Shown: one piece after another, positions 1-9,314 of the stretch
Numbering within the stretch: position 1 is the first letter of the stretch
Layout: the number at the start of each line of letters is the position of its first letter
Assembly (NCBI RefSeq): GCF_900107405.1
Contig: NZ_FNPV01000008.1
Location: 1 to 64,000, forward strand
Length of the DNA: 64,000 nucleotides
DNA from: Tindallia californiensis
GTDB taxonomy: Bacteria; Bacillota; Clostridia; Peptostreptococcales; Tindalliaceae
Reading direction: 5' to 3'
Position numbers and translations under genes: made by a program
The notes under the pieces: model-generated
Databases searched by the model: none
What the model saw: only the letters and a program-made list of their open reading frames with translations
What the model was told of the DNA's origin: nothing

Positions 1-286
1 CACCTCCTTTCGCATAATCTGCAACTTCATCTCAAATTACTCATCAGTCAAGATAATCATGGAAATTCGTAACAGAAAACATTTTTCCCTTTTAAGGAGT
101 TCCGCCTAATGTTTTCCAAATATCTTCAAACTGTTTCTGCAGCTGATCCCCAACGTTTGTCAGCATTCCTATCGCTACCACTGACACAAGTACTAAAATC
201 AATCCATACTCTACCATCCCTTGACCTGATTCCTCTTTTAATAACCAATTCATCCTTTTACACCTCCTTTCGCATAATCTGCAACT
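1..286 (-). repeat. Duplicated 26-bp leader with ribosome site (1-26 and 261-286)
   Basis: The same 26 bases occur at 1-26 and 261-286. On the minus strand the repeat ends in AAAGGAGGTG. The right copy is the ribosome-binding leader of the pilin gene at 92-253. The left copy has the same orientation and lies just after that gene, so it most likely leads a second, tandem pilin gene beyond the left edge. The repeat is directly visible; the second gene is inferred. Confidence 0.75.
92..253 (-). CDS. Flp/Fap-type (class IVb) pilin
   Basis: A 53-residue protein of the Flp family of small type IVb pilins, which are exported, cleaved by a prepilin peptidase and assembled into thin adhesive or secretion (Tad) pili. 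The short N-terminus MNWLLKEESGQG is followed by MVEYGLILVLVSVVAIGML: the family's cleavage region after Gly, the Glu-Tyr pair and one hydrophobic helix. The short tail (residues 31-53) is polar. The start is fixed by AAAGGAGGTG eight bases upstream. It is under 60 residues and so easily missed. The repeated leader at 1-26 suggests a tandem paralogue. No Tad assembly genes are in the window, so the partner machinery lies further left. Confidence 0.85.
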   Translation of the reverse strand: MNWLLKEESGQGMVEYGLILVLVSVVAIGMLTNVGDQLQKQFEDIWKTLGGTP

Positions 287-769
287 TTATCATCTACTTC
301 TTCAACAACCATAGGCATTCTTCTATTCTAAATAAACACTATGGCCGTCGACTAGAAAAATAATATCAAACTTTTCCTCATTCGTCTGGACAATTTTTGT
401 CATTTTTGTTCACAATTTTTGTCGTGTTTTTGGACTTTTAAACACAGCAAGGACTTATGTCCTATGATTTGATGTATTTTTTTGAATTAAAATGAATTTC
501 CCTTTCTATAGTATTTCTTTTCAGAACTTTCAGTGCTCTGCTGTGATAAAGCAAGGAAGCGATTAATAATAGGAGGTTCTCGTCATGTTTATTCACTATT
601 TTTGCTGTATTTTGGCCTTTTTGTTTTTTTTTAGGCACTAAGACTTAGTGGTTTTCTAGGACTCTCAGAGTTCTCAGCTTGATAAACTCAGTTATTAAAT
701 ATATATTTATTGAAACAGGAAGCTTCATAGCCATCCAAAATGTCTAGGACCACCTCAGCCCCTTCAATT
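254..769. other. Intergenic, about 500 bp, mostly AT-rich
   Basis: The stretch between the pilin leader and the symporter promoter holds no convincing long gene. Positions 400-470 are T-rich and may carry the pilin promoter on the minus strand. The only coding candidate is the 18-codon ORF at 585-641, listed separately. No riboswitch or T-box consensus was recognised before the symporter. Confidence 0.5.
585..641 (+). other. Possible 18-codon hydrophobic peptide ORF with strong RBS
   Basis: AGGAGG lies eight bases before an ATG that opens an 18-codon frame of very hydrophobic residues (MFIHYFCCILAFLFFFRH). The stop codon sits inside a perfect inverted repeat CACTAAG-A-CTTAGTG at 636-650. It could be a small membrane peptide, a leader peptide or a chance ORF. 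It lies upstream of the promoter proposed for the symporter, so attenuation of that gene is not obvious. Confidence is low. Confidence 0.25.
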
Positions 770-798
770 GTGACATTTTTCAAAATTGTTGGTATGAT
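770..798 (+). promoter_or_regulatory. Sigma-A-type promoter of the alanine/glycine symporter
   Basis: GTGACA at 770-775 and TATGAT at 793-798 are separated by exactly 17 bases and lie about 45 bases before the symporter start. The fit is good in both boxes. This would give a short leader with no room for a riboswitch. Confidence 0.55.
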
Positions 799-841
799 AG
801 TGATAATTTCGAAAATATGCTTTATTAAAGGAGTGTAACGT

Positions 842-2212
842 ATGGAAACGATTGATATGATTATTCATTTTTCTTTAGAAGCCAGCTCTTTTATCGGTAA
901 GTTAGTTTGGGGAACACCTTTTTTAATTTTAATGCTCGGAACTGGTTTTTATTTAACCCTTCGCTTAGGGTTTCTTCAGTTTACTCATATGGGTTTTGCA
1001 TGGCGAAACACCTTCGGCAAAATGTTTCAAAAAAATCTCGACGGTGATAACAGCGGCTCCATCACTTCCTTCCAATCATTAACTTCCGCCATGGCCGCAA
1101 CTATCGGAGTGGGAAATATCGCCGGTGTTGCAACCGCCATTGTCTTAGGTGGACCTGGAGCTGTTTTCTGGATGTGGGTGTCTGCTCTTCTCGGTATGGC
1201 AACCAAGTTTGGCGAAGCTACTTTAGGAGTAAAGTTTAGGAATATCAACTCTGACGGTTCTTATTCCGGCGGAGTAATGCAGTATATCGAAAACGGGATT
1301 GGAGCTCATTTCAAATGGTTAGCGGTTTTATATGCGCTATTCGCCGGATTAGCCGCCTTCGGTATAGGCAATATGGTGCAATCCAATACAGTGGCTGTAG
1401 CAATGGAAGAATTTGGTGTTTCTCCTAAAATTTCCGGACTTATTATTATGGGAATGGTGGGCCTAGTTACTCTCGGAGGGATTGTAAGAATTGCACGAAC
1501 GGCAGAAATGGTAGTTCCAGCAATGTCTGTTTTATACCTTTCAGGTTCTTTCGCTATTCTGCTCTTAAATTACTCAGCTATTCCACAGGCTTTTCAAAGC
1601 ATCTTCTATTACGCTTTTAACCCTTATGCCGCTGGCGCAGGCGGAGTCGGCGTTGCCGTTTCTCAGACTATCCGCTTCGGTGTTGCTCGAGGTGTATTTT
1701 CCAACGAAGCCGGACTGGGCGGATCTTCCATCGTTCATGCTCAGGCAAAAAATGTTCCTGTCGGACAAGGACTTTGGGGGTTATGGGAAGTGTTTGTTGA
1801 TACTATGATTGTTTGTACTATGACCGCCTTGGTTATCCTGACAACAGGAGTCCTCGACTCTGGTCTTACTGGCGCAGAATTAACAGCCGCCGCTTTTCAT
1901 CATAGTTTGCCAGGACCAGGTGGATATATCATATTGGTCTCCATTGTATTTTTTGCTTATACCACCATGCTTACCTGGTGCTATTATGGTGAAAAAAGTT
2001 GGGAATATTTATTCGGAAAGAGAATAGTGATTCCTTACCGAATTCTCTTTTTGCTCTTTTTATACATTGGTGCCAACTATGAATTACAAGCTGTCTGGAA
2101 TTTTTCAGACACACTCAATGGTCTTATGATCGCCCCAAACTTGATTGCATTACTATTACTAGCCGGTGTCCTCGTTGTCGAAAAACAAGATTTTCTTAAT
2201 AAGCATCTATAG
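842..2212 (+). CDS. Sodium:alanine/glycine symporter (AGCS family)
   Basis: A 456-residue integral membrane carrier of the AGCS (AlsT/DagA) family, which takes up alanine or glycine with Na+. The family signature is present near residues 80-110, with TSAMAATIGVGNIAGVATA followed by GGPGAVFWMW. About ten hydrophobic segments run along the protein and the length is normal. The start follows AAAGGAG at the usual spacing. The gene is monocistronic. In a cell with glycine reductase (55.9-63.2 kb) it could supply glycine as a Stickland acceptor; that link is inference, and the sequence does not separate alanine from glycine as substrate. Confidence 0.93.
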   Translation: METIDMIIHFSLEASSFIGKLVWGTPFLILMLGTGFYLTLRLGFLQFTHMGFAWRNTFGKMFQKNLDGDNSGSITSFQSLTSAMAATIGVGNIAGVATAIVLGGPGAVFWMWVSALLGMATKFGEATLGVKFRNINSDGSYSGGVMQYIENGIGAHFKWLAVLYALFAGLAAFGIGNMVQSNTVAVAMEEFGVSPKISGLIIMGMVGLVTLGGIVRIARTAEMVVPAMSVLYLSGSFAILLLNYSAIPQAFQSIFYYAFNPYAAGAGGVGVAVSQTIRFGVARGVFSNEAGLGGSSIVHAQAKNVPVGQGLWGLWEVFVDTMIVCTMTALVILTTGVLDSGLTGAELTAAAFHHSLPGPGGYIILVSIVFFAYTTMLTWCYYGEKSWEYLFGKRIVIPYRILFLLFLYIGANYELQAVWNFSDTLNGLMIAPNLIALLLLAGVLVVEKQDFLNKHL

Positions 2213-2253
2213 GTAAAGCATTCTGTTCTCTAGCCATTATTGTTTTATGTATC

Positions 2254-2306
2254 AAAAAACTCCCCTGGTATCATCCTGAATAAAATTCAAGATGATACCA
2301 AGGGAG
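2254..2306 (-). terminator. Intrinsic terminator of the ABC exporter operon
   Basis: Arms at 2260-2275 and 2291-2306 form a 16-base stem with one mismatch and a 15-base loop. On the minus strand the stem is followed by six T. It ends the minus-strand operon that stops at 2361. The convergent symporter gene may also use the hairpin, but lacks a T-tract on its side. Confidence 0.85.
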
Positions 2307-2360
2307 GTTCAAGTCCACATTGTATCAATTATATACCCGCTAAATTCAATGTCAACAGAA

Positions 2361-3539
2361 CTATTGCCCTGTTTTTAAGGTTTTTTTAGATAAGAAGATT
2401 CCAAGGATTACCCAAAAAAGAATTCCTACTGCTACCCACAGATAATTTTGGATAAATCCTTGTTCCAGAATCCTCATGGCCATTGCAGGGGGTAAAATCA
2501 AAACAAAGGATTGGATCGCCCTAGGATAAATAGCGGTTGTCCAAAAACATCCACTTACCAGACAAATCAGCAGCACGCCAAAAGTAACACTCTCTCCCAG
2601 CTTTGAAGTAATTTTCATTCGTTCTGAAAAAAGGAACAATGCCGAAACAAAATACCCATAACCAGCAAAAATAAGTAAGGATATCCCTGCCTTGCCCCAA
2701 TAAGAAAGGTTAAAAAACACATCCAATACAAAAAGTGTAACAAAGGCCATAAAAGCTTGTATCAGTGTATACAGGTGAAGCGTTGCCTGATAGGCAACTT
2801 TTTCAGTTCCTGTCACCATCATGATCCGTTGCCATGTACCAGCTTTCTTTTCATATTGAATAACCATCGGAAGGCTGGCGGCAAAAAAAGTCATCATCGC
2901 TACCAGCGCCCCATAAGGAGCTGCCAGTATGCCTCGGGGAGTATCTTCCATGCGGCCAGTCCCTTTCTCTTCTTCCCTCACTTGCAAAGGAATAGGCGGG
3001 CCATCTTCCCAGTAGGATTCTGCATGCTCTAATATTTCTTTCCGCAACGCTTCCTGGTCATCGATAGGCTGATGCTGTGCTTCGTACTCACGCAAAATCA
3101 CCCCTGCCGCCCGATGATGACTGGCCATACGAATAACACCAGAGGCTATCAGCTCACCTACAGCATCAGCCCCTAAGGAACTGGCGGAGCGTAGCATTTC
3201 GATCTGTGGAATCTGTTCTTTGCGCATGGTTTCTTCAAAGGCTTCTGGCAAAATATAAGCACCTTCCACCTGATACCCTCGCACCAGGTCAATCGCCGTT
3301 TCACGGTCTGTTTCCACCAATCTTACCATGGATTCTTCCCGCATTAATCCTGTCAGAAATACAGATGCCTCGCTACCGTCTTCATCAACCCAGGCAATTG
3401 GAATAGCTCCTTCTTCCTGCGGTTGGTAGACAGCACCCATGACAAGGGACAGTAAAATTGGCAGTACCAGAATCATCACAAAAAAACCAGGTTGATAAAA
3501 CAACCTGCTTCCAATGGCTTGCATTAGTTTTATCTTCAT
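2361..3539 (-). CDS. ABC-2 type exporter permease, second subunit
   Basis: A 392-residue membrane protein of the ABC-2 exporter type. One N-terminal transmembrane helix (about residues 15-37) is followed by an extracytoplasmic domain of roughly 170 residues, then about five C-terminal helices (about residues 210-385). Its layout parallels the upstream permease, so the pair probably forms a heterodimer. The start overlaps the upstream stop by four bases (ATGA type), with AGGAGG inside the upstream gene, implying translational coupling. The substrate is unknown; drug, peptide or lipid export is typical for this architecture. Confidence 0.88.
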   Translation of the reverse strand: MKIKLMQAIGSRLFYQPGFFVMILVLPILLSLVMGAVYQPQEEGAIPIAWVDEDGSEASVFLTGLMREESMVRLVETDRETAIDLVRGYQVEGAYILPEAFEETMRKEQIPQIEMLRSASSLGADAVGELIASGVIRMASHHRAAGVILREYEAQHQPIDDQEALRKEILEHAESYWEDGPPIPLQVREEEKGTGRMEDTPRGILAAPYGALVAMMTFFAASLPMVIQYEKKAGTWQRIMMVTGTEKVAYQATLHLYTLIQAFMAFVTLFVLDVFFNLSYWGKAGISLLIFAGYGYFVSALFLFSERMKITSKLGESVTFGVLLICLVSGCFWTTAIYPRAIQSFVLILPPAMAMRILEQGFIQNYLWVAVGILFWVILGIFLSKKTLKTGQ

Positions 3540-4762
3540 GAAGTATTCACCTCCTGATTTTTGCGAAAGATTCCGTTAGCCAAAACAATCATTCCTATGC
3601 CAGCAAGAAAAAAACCAGCTGTAATCTGCAACACCTGAGCAACCATCCCTAGTTGCATATGAAAGCTCGCTGTTAACATCCAGTAATGTGGCGTTATCCA
3701 GGAAAGTGGTTTAATAAAATCCGGCAAATAATGTAGAGGAATGAGTCCTCCTCCGACCAAGGCACTGATTAGCAGTAATCCTGTCAAACTGGTCTGATAG
3801 GTCTCCTCCTGTTGAATAACTACTCCCAACAACAAGCTGGCACTGCTAAGTAAGAAAAGAAACCCAACAAACAATAGGACATACCAAAGAAGCATCGATG
3901 GTTCTGTTTCTAACAAAAACCATAAAAGAGCTGATAATAAAGAGCTTTGAAGGATGGCGATAAAAAACACCCGCAAAAACTGAATTCCTAAATAATGATG
4001 GATCGGAATTCCACTCATTAGTATCCGTTGTGTGATGCCTGCAGATCTTTCCCGTAACCATTCCCGACTTTCTGAAATAGCCAGAAAAAGTAAAAACAGT
4101 ACCAACATCGCTGTCCCATAATATTGAATAGGGCTAAAACCCCTCATGTCTTCCAGCACGAGAGGTTCTAGCAATTGGTTTCGTATCCGATATGCCCGAA
4201 AAGTGATTTCCTGCATCACCGGCATTATTTTTTCTTCTCGCTGTTCGCGGGTCAATCCGATTTTTTCGTAATAGTTCCAGACCGCATAAACCGCCGACTG
4301 CCCACCGGACACACTTTTCATTGAGTGCTCCATAATGGTTTTTACTAACTGACCTTCAAAAGGCTGCGATGGATCCAAGACTAAATGTAATTCTTTATTG
4401 CCTCCAGCTTCTAAGGTTTGAATCATTCCTTCCGGAACCAATACCAACGCCGCCGCCTGCCGCTCTTCCATCAGCGCATAGCCTTCCTCTTCCGTCTCTG
4501 CTAAGGTTATCGTTACCAACCTTGCCAACGCTTCATCTTCCAGAAGCTGTTGTTCTGTGATCTGCATAATCGTATGCTCGTCTTCATTCACCAGAACAAC
4601 TTCAAAAGGATCCAACCACACACCGTCTTCAAAAAAACCAGCAAAACCAGCTCCCAGTAAAAACATCATCACAATGGGAAGAATCACAGCAGCAAACCAC
4701 CATCTCGGTTGTTTCATTTTTTGTTTTAGGTGGAACAAGGAAAGGTCAATTACGTTACTCAT
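3536..4762 (-). CDS. ABC-2 type exporter permease, first subunit
   Basis: A 408-residue ABC-2 type permease with one N-terminal helix (about residues 22-42), a large outside domain and five or six C-terminal helices. It is the partner of the permease at 2361-3539 and of the ATPase at 5911-6624. It begins 15 bases after the lipoprotein gene; the ribosome site is weak (GGGAG), consistent with coupling to the upstream gene. The outside domain is acidic. No substrate can be assigned from sequence. Confidence 0.88.
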   Translation of the reverse strand: MSNVIDLSLFHLKQKMKQPRWWFAAVILPIVMMFLLGAGFAGFFEDGVWLDPFEVVLVNEDEHTIMQITEQQLLEDEALARLVTITLAETEEEGYALMEERQAAALVLVPEGMIQTLEAGGNKELHLVLDPSQPFEGQLVKTIMEHSMKSVSGGQSAVYAVWNYYEKIGLTREQREEKIMPVMQEITFRAYRIRNQLLEPLVLEDMRGFSPIQYYGTAMLVLFLLFLAISESREWLRERSAGITQRILMSGIPIHHYLGIQFLRVFFIAILQSSLLSALLWFLLETEPSMLLWYVLLFVGFLFLLSSASLLLGVVIQQEETYQTSLTGLLLISALVGGGLIPLHYLPDFIKPLSWITPHYWMLTASFHMQLGMVAQVLQITAGFFLAGIGMIVLANGIFRKNQEVNTS

Positions 4763-4777
4763 CGCAAGCGCTCCCGA

Positions 4778-5893
4778 TTAAAATGCAAACATCATTTGAA
4801 AAAATAATTGCATTAAGTCAATTGAATTTTCTTCTGTCAGTTCAGGTATTTCAATATCTAACGGCTCATTAATGCTAATGGCATCTACCTTGAATTGAAT
4901 ATTCATGCTTAGGTTTACGTCTTCCTCCGGCTCCATCACGATCATGCTATCTACTTCAGTTCGCAGAATCTGATAGTCGCTATCTAAATAAAAGCTTAAA
5001 GTTGTTTCGGAAGCTTCCTGATCCATCAGTGGCATTGCTTCTTCTATAAACATGTCGATATCTTCCCGCATTTCCTGAGTAACATAATCCATTTCTTCCT
5101 CAAACTCTTCACGGCTCATAGATTCAAGCTCGCCAACCATTCCGTACATAAAGTCTCTCATTTCTTCTGTTTCATAAAGATCTACCATCGCATTGGCCAA
5201 AGCAATGATTTCTTTTTCACCAATACTAATGGCAATATGAGTCAGCGAAACCTCTTCCCCATCAATACTTATCTCTTGTTTCCCAAGATTTTCCATGCTG
5301 TCATCATCAAAAGCACCTAATAACAGATCAAGTGCTACACGTGTCACTTCTTCCATTTCTTCATGATCCGGGAAAAAGGACATGGCTTGGCTTAACTCAT
5401 CTTCCACTTCTCCAAAGTCTTCTCCCGTTAACATGCTCAGATCATCCATCAATTCATCCAGTCGAAGAACAATGTAACCATCCCTTAACATTGGCTCCTG
5501 CAAAGCCATCCCTAACATTGGTATCTGAGCAACAATCATTTCTTCTGTCATGATTAATTCAAAGTCAACATTCATTCCGGCTGCATAAGCTCTCGCTTTC
5601 ATGGCCATTTTCGCCGCATCTAGATCACTTTGTATTCTCATATTAAGCCTTAGATCTTCCATTGCTCCCAACATCATTGCCGCATCTGGATCTATGCCGG
5701 CGACATCATCAACGGAAAAAGAAAGGTTAAGATCAAGCTCTGTTTCACTGGACACGACATCCAACTCTTTTTCAAAAGCTTTCTCTAGAGCTTCTCTGGG
5801 TGTTTCATCCGCCGGCGAACTACAACCCACCGTCACAACAAACATCATCATACAAAGAATCATACTGATCAGTTTTATATTCTTCATTTTCAT
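4778..5893 (-). CDS. Acidic lipoprotein in the exporter operon
   Basis: A lipoprotein of 371 residues. A lysine-rich start is followed by a hydrophobic segment and the lipobox VTVGC-SS, so Cys would be lipidated and the protein anchored outside the membrane. A TTG start nine codons upstream is possible but would overlap the ATPase gene; the ATG used here has CAGGAG at good spacing. The mature part is very acidic and rich in Met, Glu and Asp, with repeated stretches that alternate in a beta-sheet-like way. It resembles uncharacterised Firmicute lipoproteins; I do not recognise a named family with certainty. Its position between ATPase and permeases suggests it serves the exporter as accessory or sensor. 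Confidence 0.8.
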   Translation of the reverse strand: MKMKNIKLISMILCMMMFVVTVGCSSPADETPREALEKAFEKELDVVSSETELDLNLSFSVDDVAGIDPDAAMMLGAMEDLRLNMRIQSDLDAAKMAMKARAYAAGMNVDFELIMTEEMIVAQIPMLGMALQEPMLRDGYIVLRLDELMDDLSMLTGEDFGEVEDELSQAMSFFPDHEEMEEVTRVALDLLLGAFDDDSMENLGKQEISIDGEEVSLTHIAISIGEKEIIALANAMVDLYETEEMRDFMYGMVGELESMSREEFEEEMDYVTQEMREDIDMFIEEAMPLMDQEASETTLSFYLDSDYQILRTEVDSMIVMEPEEDVNLSMNIQFKVDAISINEPLDIEIPELTEENSIDLMQLFFQMMFAF

Positions 5894-5910
5894 TATTTTT
5901 CTCTCCTGTT

Positions 5911-6624
5911 CTATATACAATCTGCAAACATGGTTTTTAATTGTTCTTTTCCATTAGTGGAAACATCTTCTAAATTAATTTCCTGATGTTTACGACCATT
6001 TTTAAGCCAAATAACCCTTCCTCCTAAAGCTAACACTTCTTCAAAAGAATGAGCAACACACAGAATGGCAACACCCTCTTTAGATAAACCCCGTAAGAAT
6101 TCAATGATTTGCATTGCTGTCGGCGCATCAATTCCAGCTGTCGGTTCGTCTAAGATCAGCAACTTTGGTCGATGCAATAAAGCCGCCGCCAAATGAGCTT
6201 TTCGTTTCATACCACCGGAACAATGTTTGATTTTAACATTCTCCTGACCATCCAGCTTTAACCATTGATAAAGTTTTTGCCTTTGTTCCTTCATTTCTTC
6301 TTTTGGAAGCTGATATAATTTCCCAAAGAGATCAAGGTTTTCTTCAATACTAAAATGGTCGTAAAGCGCAACCTCTTGAGCTACATAACCTATTCGTTTT
6401 CTTATTTGTGAAATAGGCATTGTTTCATTATCAAAATAGAGACGTTGTCCTTTTTCCGGTTTTTTCAATGTCGCAATGATCTCAAGAAGCGTTGTCTTCC
6501 CGGCGCCATTCAAGCCCATCAGACTAACCACCTCCCCACAACAAACACCAAAACTGATTTGATCAATAATCGAGTGTTTTCCATCATAGGAATAACTCAC
6601 TTTTTTCAGTTCCAGCGCTTTCAA
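5911..6624 (-). CDS. ABC exporter ATP-binding subunit
   Basis: A 237-residue ATPase of the ABC-2 exporter class. It shows Walker A (GLNGAGKTT, about residue 37), a Q-loop, the signature HCSGGMKRK and Walker B LLILDEPTAG followed by the switch His (VAHS). It is the first gene of an operon continuing with the lipoprotein and two permeases, with spacings of 17, 15 and -4 bases. AAGGAGG precedes the start. A TATAAT-like box lies about 90 bases upstream on the minus strand. The complex would pump an unknown substrate out of the cell. Confidence 0.92.
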   Translation of the reverse strand: MKALELKKVSYSYDGKHSIIDQISFGVCCGEVVSLMGLNGAGKTTLLEIIATLKKPEKGQRLYFDNETMPISQIRKRIGYVAQEVALYDHFSIEENLDLFGKLYQLPKEEMKEQRQKLYQWLKLDGQENVKIKHCSGGMKRKAHLAAALLHRPKLLILDEPTAGIDAPTAMQIIEFLRGLSKEGVAILCVAHSFEEVLALGGRVIWLKNGRKHQEINLEDVSTNGKEQLKTMFADCI

Positions 6625-6749
6625 TTTTTCACCTCCTTTCCTTTATTCAGGAGCTTTCCCAGGGCTTTTCAGACAAAATGTTCTTTTTTGTCGAATTTAA
6701 AAACGACAGCTTATTATATCATTTTCTTCTCCTTGGGTAACTAGTCCTA

Positions 6750-8207
6750 TTAGTTTATTTTTAGCCTTCCTTTTCCCTCTTCTTTCCTCTTCGAAAACCA
6801 GGCTTGTTTAAGGCTTTCAATCCCTCTTTCAATTTCTCCTTCCGATAAAGATGCAAATCCAATCAATATTTTGGGCGAAGAAGCTGCACTGCTTTTCTTT
6901 TCTCCCATATCATATTGGCTCATTCCATACACTTTCACCCGAAGCTCTGCCGCCTTTTCCATCAACTCTTTTTCTGTCATTCCGTTGTGAACAGCCAAGA
7001 CAAGATGCAGCCCTGCATCAGCACCCAGCAAGGTGATTTTATCGCCTAAGCTTTCCAGCCCTTTCATTAACACACTACGTTTTTTTTTGTATTTTGTTCT
7101 CATTCGATTTAAATGTTTTTCAAAATACCCTAATTCCATAAATTGTTCCATTATCTTTTGATCCAACAGCGGTACCGGACAAACCAAATAAGCTAATTTT
7201 TCATGATATTCCTTCAACAAATGTTCTGGTAAAATCATATAACTAATCCGCAAAGCCGGTGACATCGATTTTGAAAAGGATCCCATATAGATCACCTTTT
7301 CATTCATGTCTAAACCTTGTAACGCCGGTATGGTCATTCCCTTATACTTAAACTCGCTATCGTAATCATCTTCAATAATATACCGACCTTCTTGTTGAGC
7401 GGCCCAGCTCAACAAAGCGGACCGTCTTTTAATTGGCATAATCACACCGGTAGGAAATTGGTGAGATGGAGTAATGCAAAGAATATTCACTCCGGAACCT
7501 TCTAATTCTTTTGTATCGATGCCTTCTCTATCCACTTGTAAGGGGCAGAATTGTATCCTATGATTTTGAAACAGATTTGGCAGTCTTTCAGGACCTGGGT
7601 TTTCCATACCATACATGCTTTTCTCCGGTAAGATTTGAAATAGTATCTGGAATAAAAACTCTGTCCCTGAACTAACCACGATTTGTTCCGCCGTTGCGTT
7701 AATACCTCGCGAAAAGCGAAGATACGTAGCAATTGCCTTTCTAAGCCCCAGGTATCCTTTGGCTTCCACCCGGTTCAAAAAGGCTTCCCCATTTTCTTCT
7801 ATGGCCAGCTTGCTGAGTTTCTTAAAGGCCGTAAAAGGATTGACTTCCCGATCTACTCCATAGTAGGAAAAATCGATCATTTGTGGCTGAATTTGTTTTT
7901 TACCCTCAGGCATTGCCGAAGATTCCATCTTCCAGTGAACCAAATGCTCAATTTTTTCAACATAAAAACCACTTTTTTCAACGGCATATATATACCCTTC
8001 TTCTAAAAGCTGTCCGTAAGCTGTTTGAATCGTATTTTGACTAATTCCCAACTGAGTAGCAAACTTTCGCTTTGAAGGCAGTTTTGAGTCTGCCTGCATT
8101 TTCCCTTCCAAAATATGCTGTCTCAGATATTCATACAATTGTTGATACAATGGTTTTTCCAGCGAAGCATCCAGCTTCAGCGAAGCCCAGTTCCCCTTCA
8201 TTCTCAA
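6750..8207 (-). CDS. pdxR: MocR-type regulator (GntR HTH fused to aminotransferase fold), likely PdxR
   Basis: A 485-residue MocR-family regulator. Residues about 14-75 are a GntR winged helix (LYQQLYEYLRQHIL... SKRKFATQLGISQNTIQ). The rest is a class I aminotransferase-like domain that binds PLP, with the lysine motif GSFSKSMSPALR. In this family PLP is an effector and the fold is no longer an enzyme. It is divergent from pdxS with 194 bases between, the arrangement of PdxR controlling vitamin B6 synthesis. Repeated TTCTGATAC elements at 8301-8350 are the likely binding site. The name pdxR rests on context. Confidence 0.88.
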   Translation of the reverse strand: MRMKGNWASLKLDASLEKPLYQQLYEYLRQHILEGKMQADSKLPSKRKFATQLGISQNTIQTAYGQLLEEGYIYAVEKSGFYVEKIEHLVHWKMESSAMPEGKKQIQPQMIDFSYYGVDREVNPFTAFKKLSKLAIEENGEAFLNRVEAKGYLGLRKAIATYLRFSRGINATAEQIVVSSGTEFLFQILFQILPEKSMYGMENPGPERLPNLFQNHRIQFCPLQVDREGIDTKELEGSGVNILCITPSHQFPTGVIMPIKRRSALLSWAAQQEGRYIIEDDYDSEFKYKGMTIPALQGLDMNEKVIYMGSFSKSMSPALRISYMILPEHLLKEYHEKLAYLVCPVPLLDQKIMEQFMELGYFEKHLNRMRTKYKKKRSVLMKGLESLGDKITLLGADAGLHLVLAVHNGMTEKELMEKAAELRVKVYGMSQYDMGEKKSSAASSPKILIGFASLSEGEIERGIESLKQAWFSKRKEEGKGRLKIN

Positions 8208-8300
8208 AACTCCTCCGTCAACTACTCACTAGTTCTTTCCCTTTAGCCTATAGCCTAATTCAAATAAAGGCTTTTGTCAAAGTAAGCCTAAAAAAACCTT

Positions 8301-8350
8301 TTCTGATACCATCAAAACATTTTTTTCTGATACTTACTAAAGTATCAGAA
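8301..8350. promoter_or_regulatory. Probable PdxR operator: direct and inverted TTCTGATAC repeats
   Basis: TTCTGATAC occurs at 8301-8309 and 8325-8333, and its inverted form GTATCAGAA at 8342-8350. The last two form an 11-base-arm palindrome around four bases. The block lies between the divergent pdxR and pdxS genes, about 50 bases before pdxS. A direct repeat plus an inverted repeat is the usual operator plan for MocR regulators. Confidence 0.7.
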
Positions 8351-8401
8351 ATGCATTAAACTTAAAAGCGCAGAGACAATTACTGAAGGGAGTTCGATAC
8401 A

Positions 8402-9268
8402 ATGAGAAATTCAAAAGAATTTAATAAACAACTAGCCGAAACATTAAAAGGTGGCGTCATTATGGATGTTACCAACCGGGAACAGGCAAGAATTGCTGAA
8501 AAAGCCGGCGCTTGCGCTGTCATGGCCTTAGAACGGATTCCTGCTGACATCCGAGTAACCGGTGGCGTTTCCCGAATGAGCGATCCAGCAATGATTCAGG
8601 AAATCCAAGCCGTTGTTTCACTTCCCGTTATGGCAAAAGTTCGCATTGGTCATTTTGTTGAAGCGCAAATATTAGAAGCCATTCATATTGATATGATCGA
8701 TGAAAGCGAAGTATTAACGCCTGCCGATCACCAGTTTCATATCGATAAAAACAGCTTTGAAGCCCCATTTGTATGCGGTGCTCGCAGCTTAGGAGAAGCT
8801 CTCAGACGAATTGCCGAAGGTGCTTCCATGATCCGTACCAAAGGAGAAGCCGGAACGGGTGATGTTTCTCAAGCAGTGCAGCATATGCGTAAAATTCAGC
8901 AGGAGATTAAGATGGTTACTCACTTAAGCCCCGATGAATTGTACGATATGGCCAAAACCATGCAAGTCTCTTACGAATTATTAAAAGCCGTTCATCAAAA
9001 TGGCAAATTACCCGTTGTTAATTTTGCAGCAGGAGGGGTAGCCACTCCCGCCGACGCCGCCTTAATGATGCAGTTGGGAGCCGATGGTGTTTTTGTCGGT
9101 TCTGGCATCTTTAAATCTGGTGATCCGGAAAAACGAGCAGCCGCTATTGTTAATGCCGTAGCTTCTTATAAGGATGCGGCTGTACTGGCAAAACACTCTA
9201 CGAAACTGGGCGAAGCCATGGTTGGTATTAATGTCACCGAGCTGGATGTAAAGATGGCCACTCGATAA
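8402..9268 (+). CDS. pdxS: Pyridoxal 5'-phosphate synthase lyase subunit PdxS
   Basis: A 288-residue PdxS (Pdx1) protein, a TIM-barrel enzyme that makes PLP from ribose 5-phosphate, glyceraldehyde 3-phosphate and ammonia. Family landmarks are GGVIMDVTN near residue 20, the Schiff-base lysine in MAKVRIGHF (residue 79), [11 protein letters not shown] near 150 and [30 protein letters not shown] near 205-240. Length is normal. The glutaminase partner pdxT, usually the next gene, is absent here; a terminator follows directly. Either pdxT lies elsewhere or the enzyme uses free ammonia. Confidence 0.96.
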   Translation: MRNSKEFNKQLAETLKGGVIMDVTNREQARIAEKAGACAVMALERIPADIRVTGGVSRMSDPAMIQEIQAVVSLPVMAKVRIGHFVEAQILEAIHIDMIDESEVLTPADHQFHIDKNSFEAPFVCGARSLGEALRRIAEGASMIRTKGEAGTGDVSQAVQHMRKIQQEIKMVTHLSPDELYDMAKTMQVSYELLKAVHQNGKLPVVNFAAGGVATPADAALMMQLGADGVFVGSGIFKSGDPEKRAAAIVNAVASYKDAAVLAKHSTKLGEAMVGINVTELDVKMATR

Positions 9269-9314
9269 AAGATGCCTATCTGATAAAAAACTTTCAACGA
9301 TCTGTACTATAAGA

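Noticed and set aside
2254-2306. Long inverted repeat as an insertion element end
   Set aside because: It has a T-tract and lies right after an operon; no transposase or target duplication is present, so it is a terminator.
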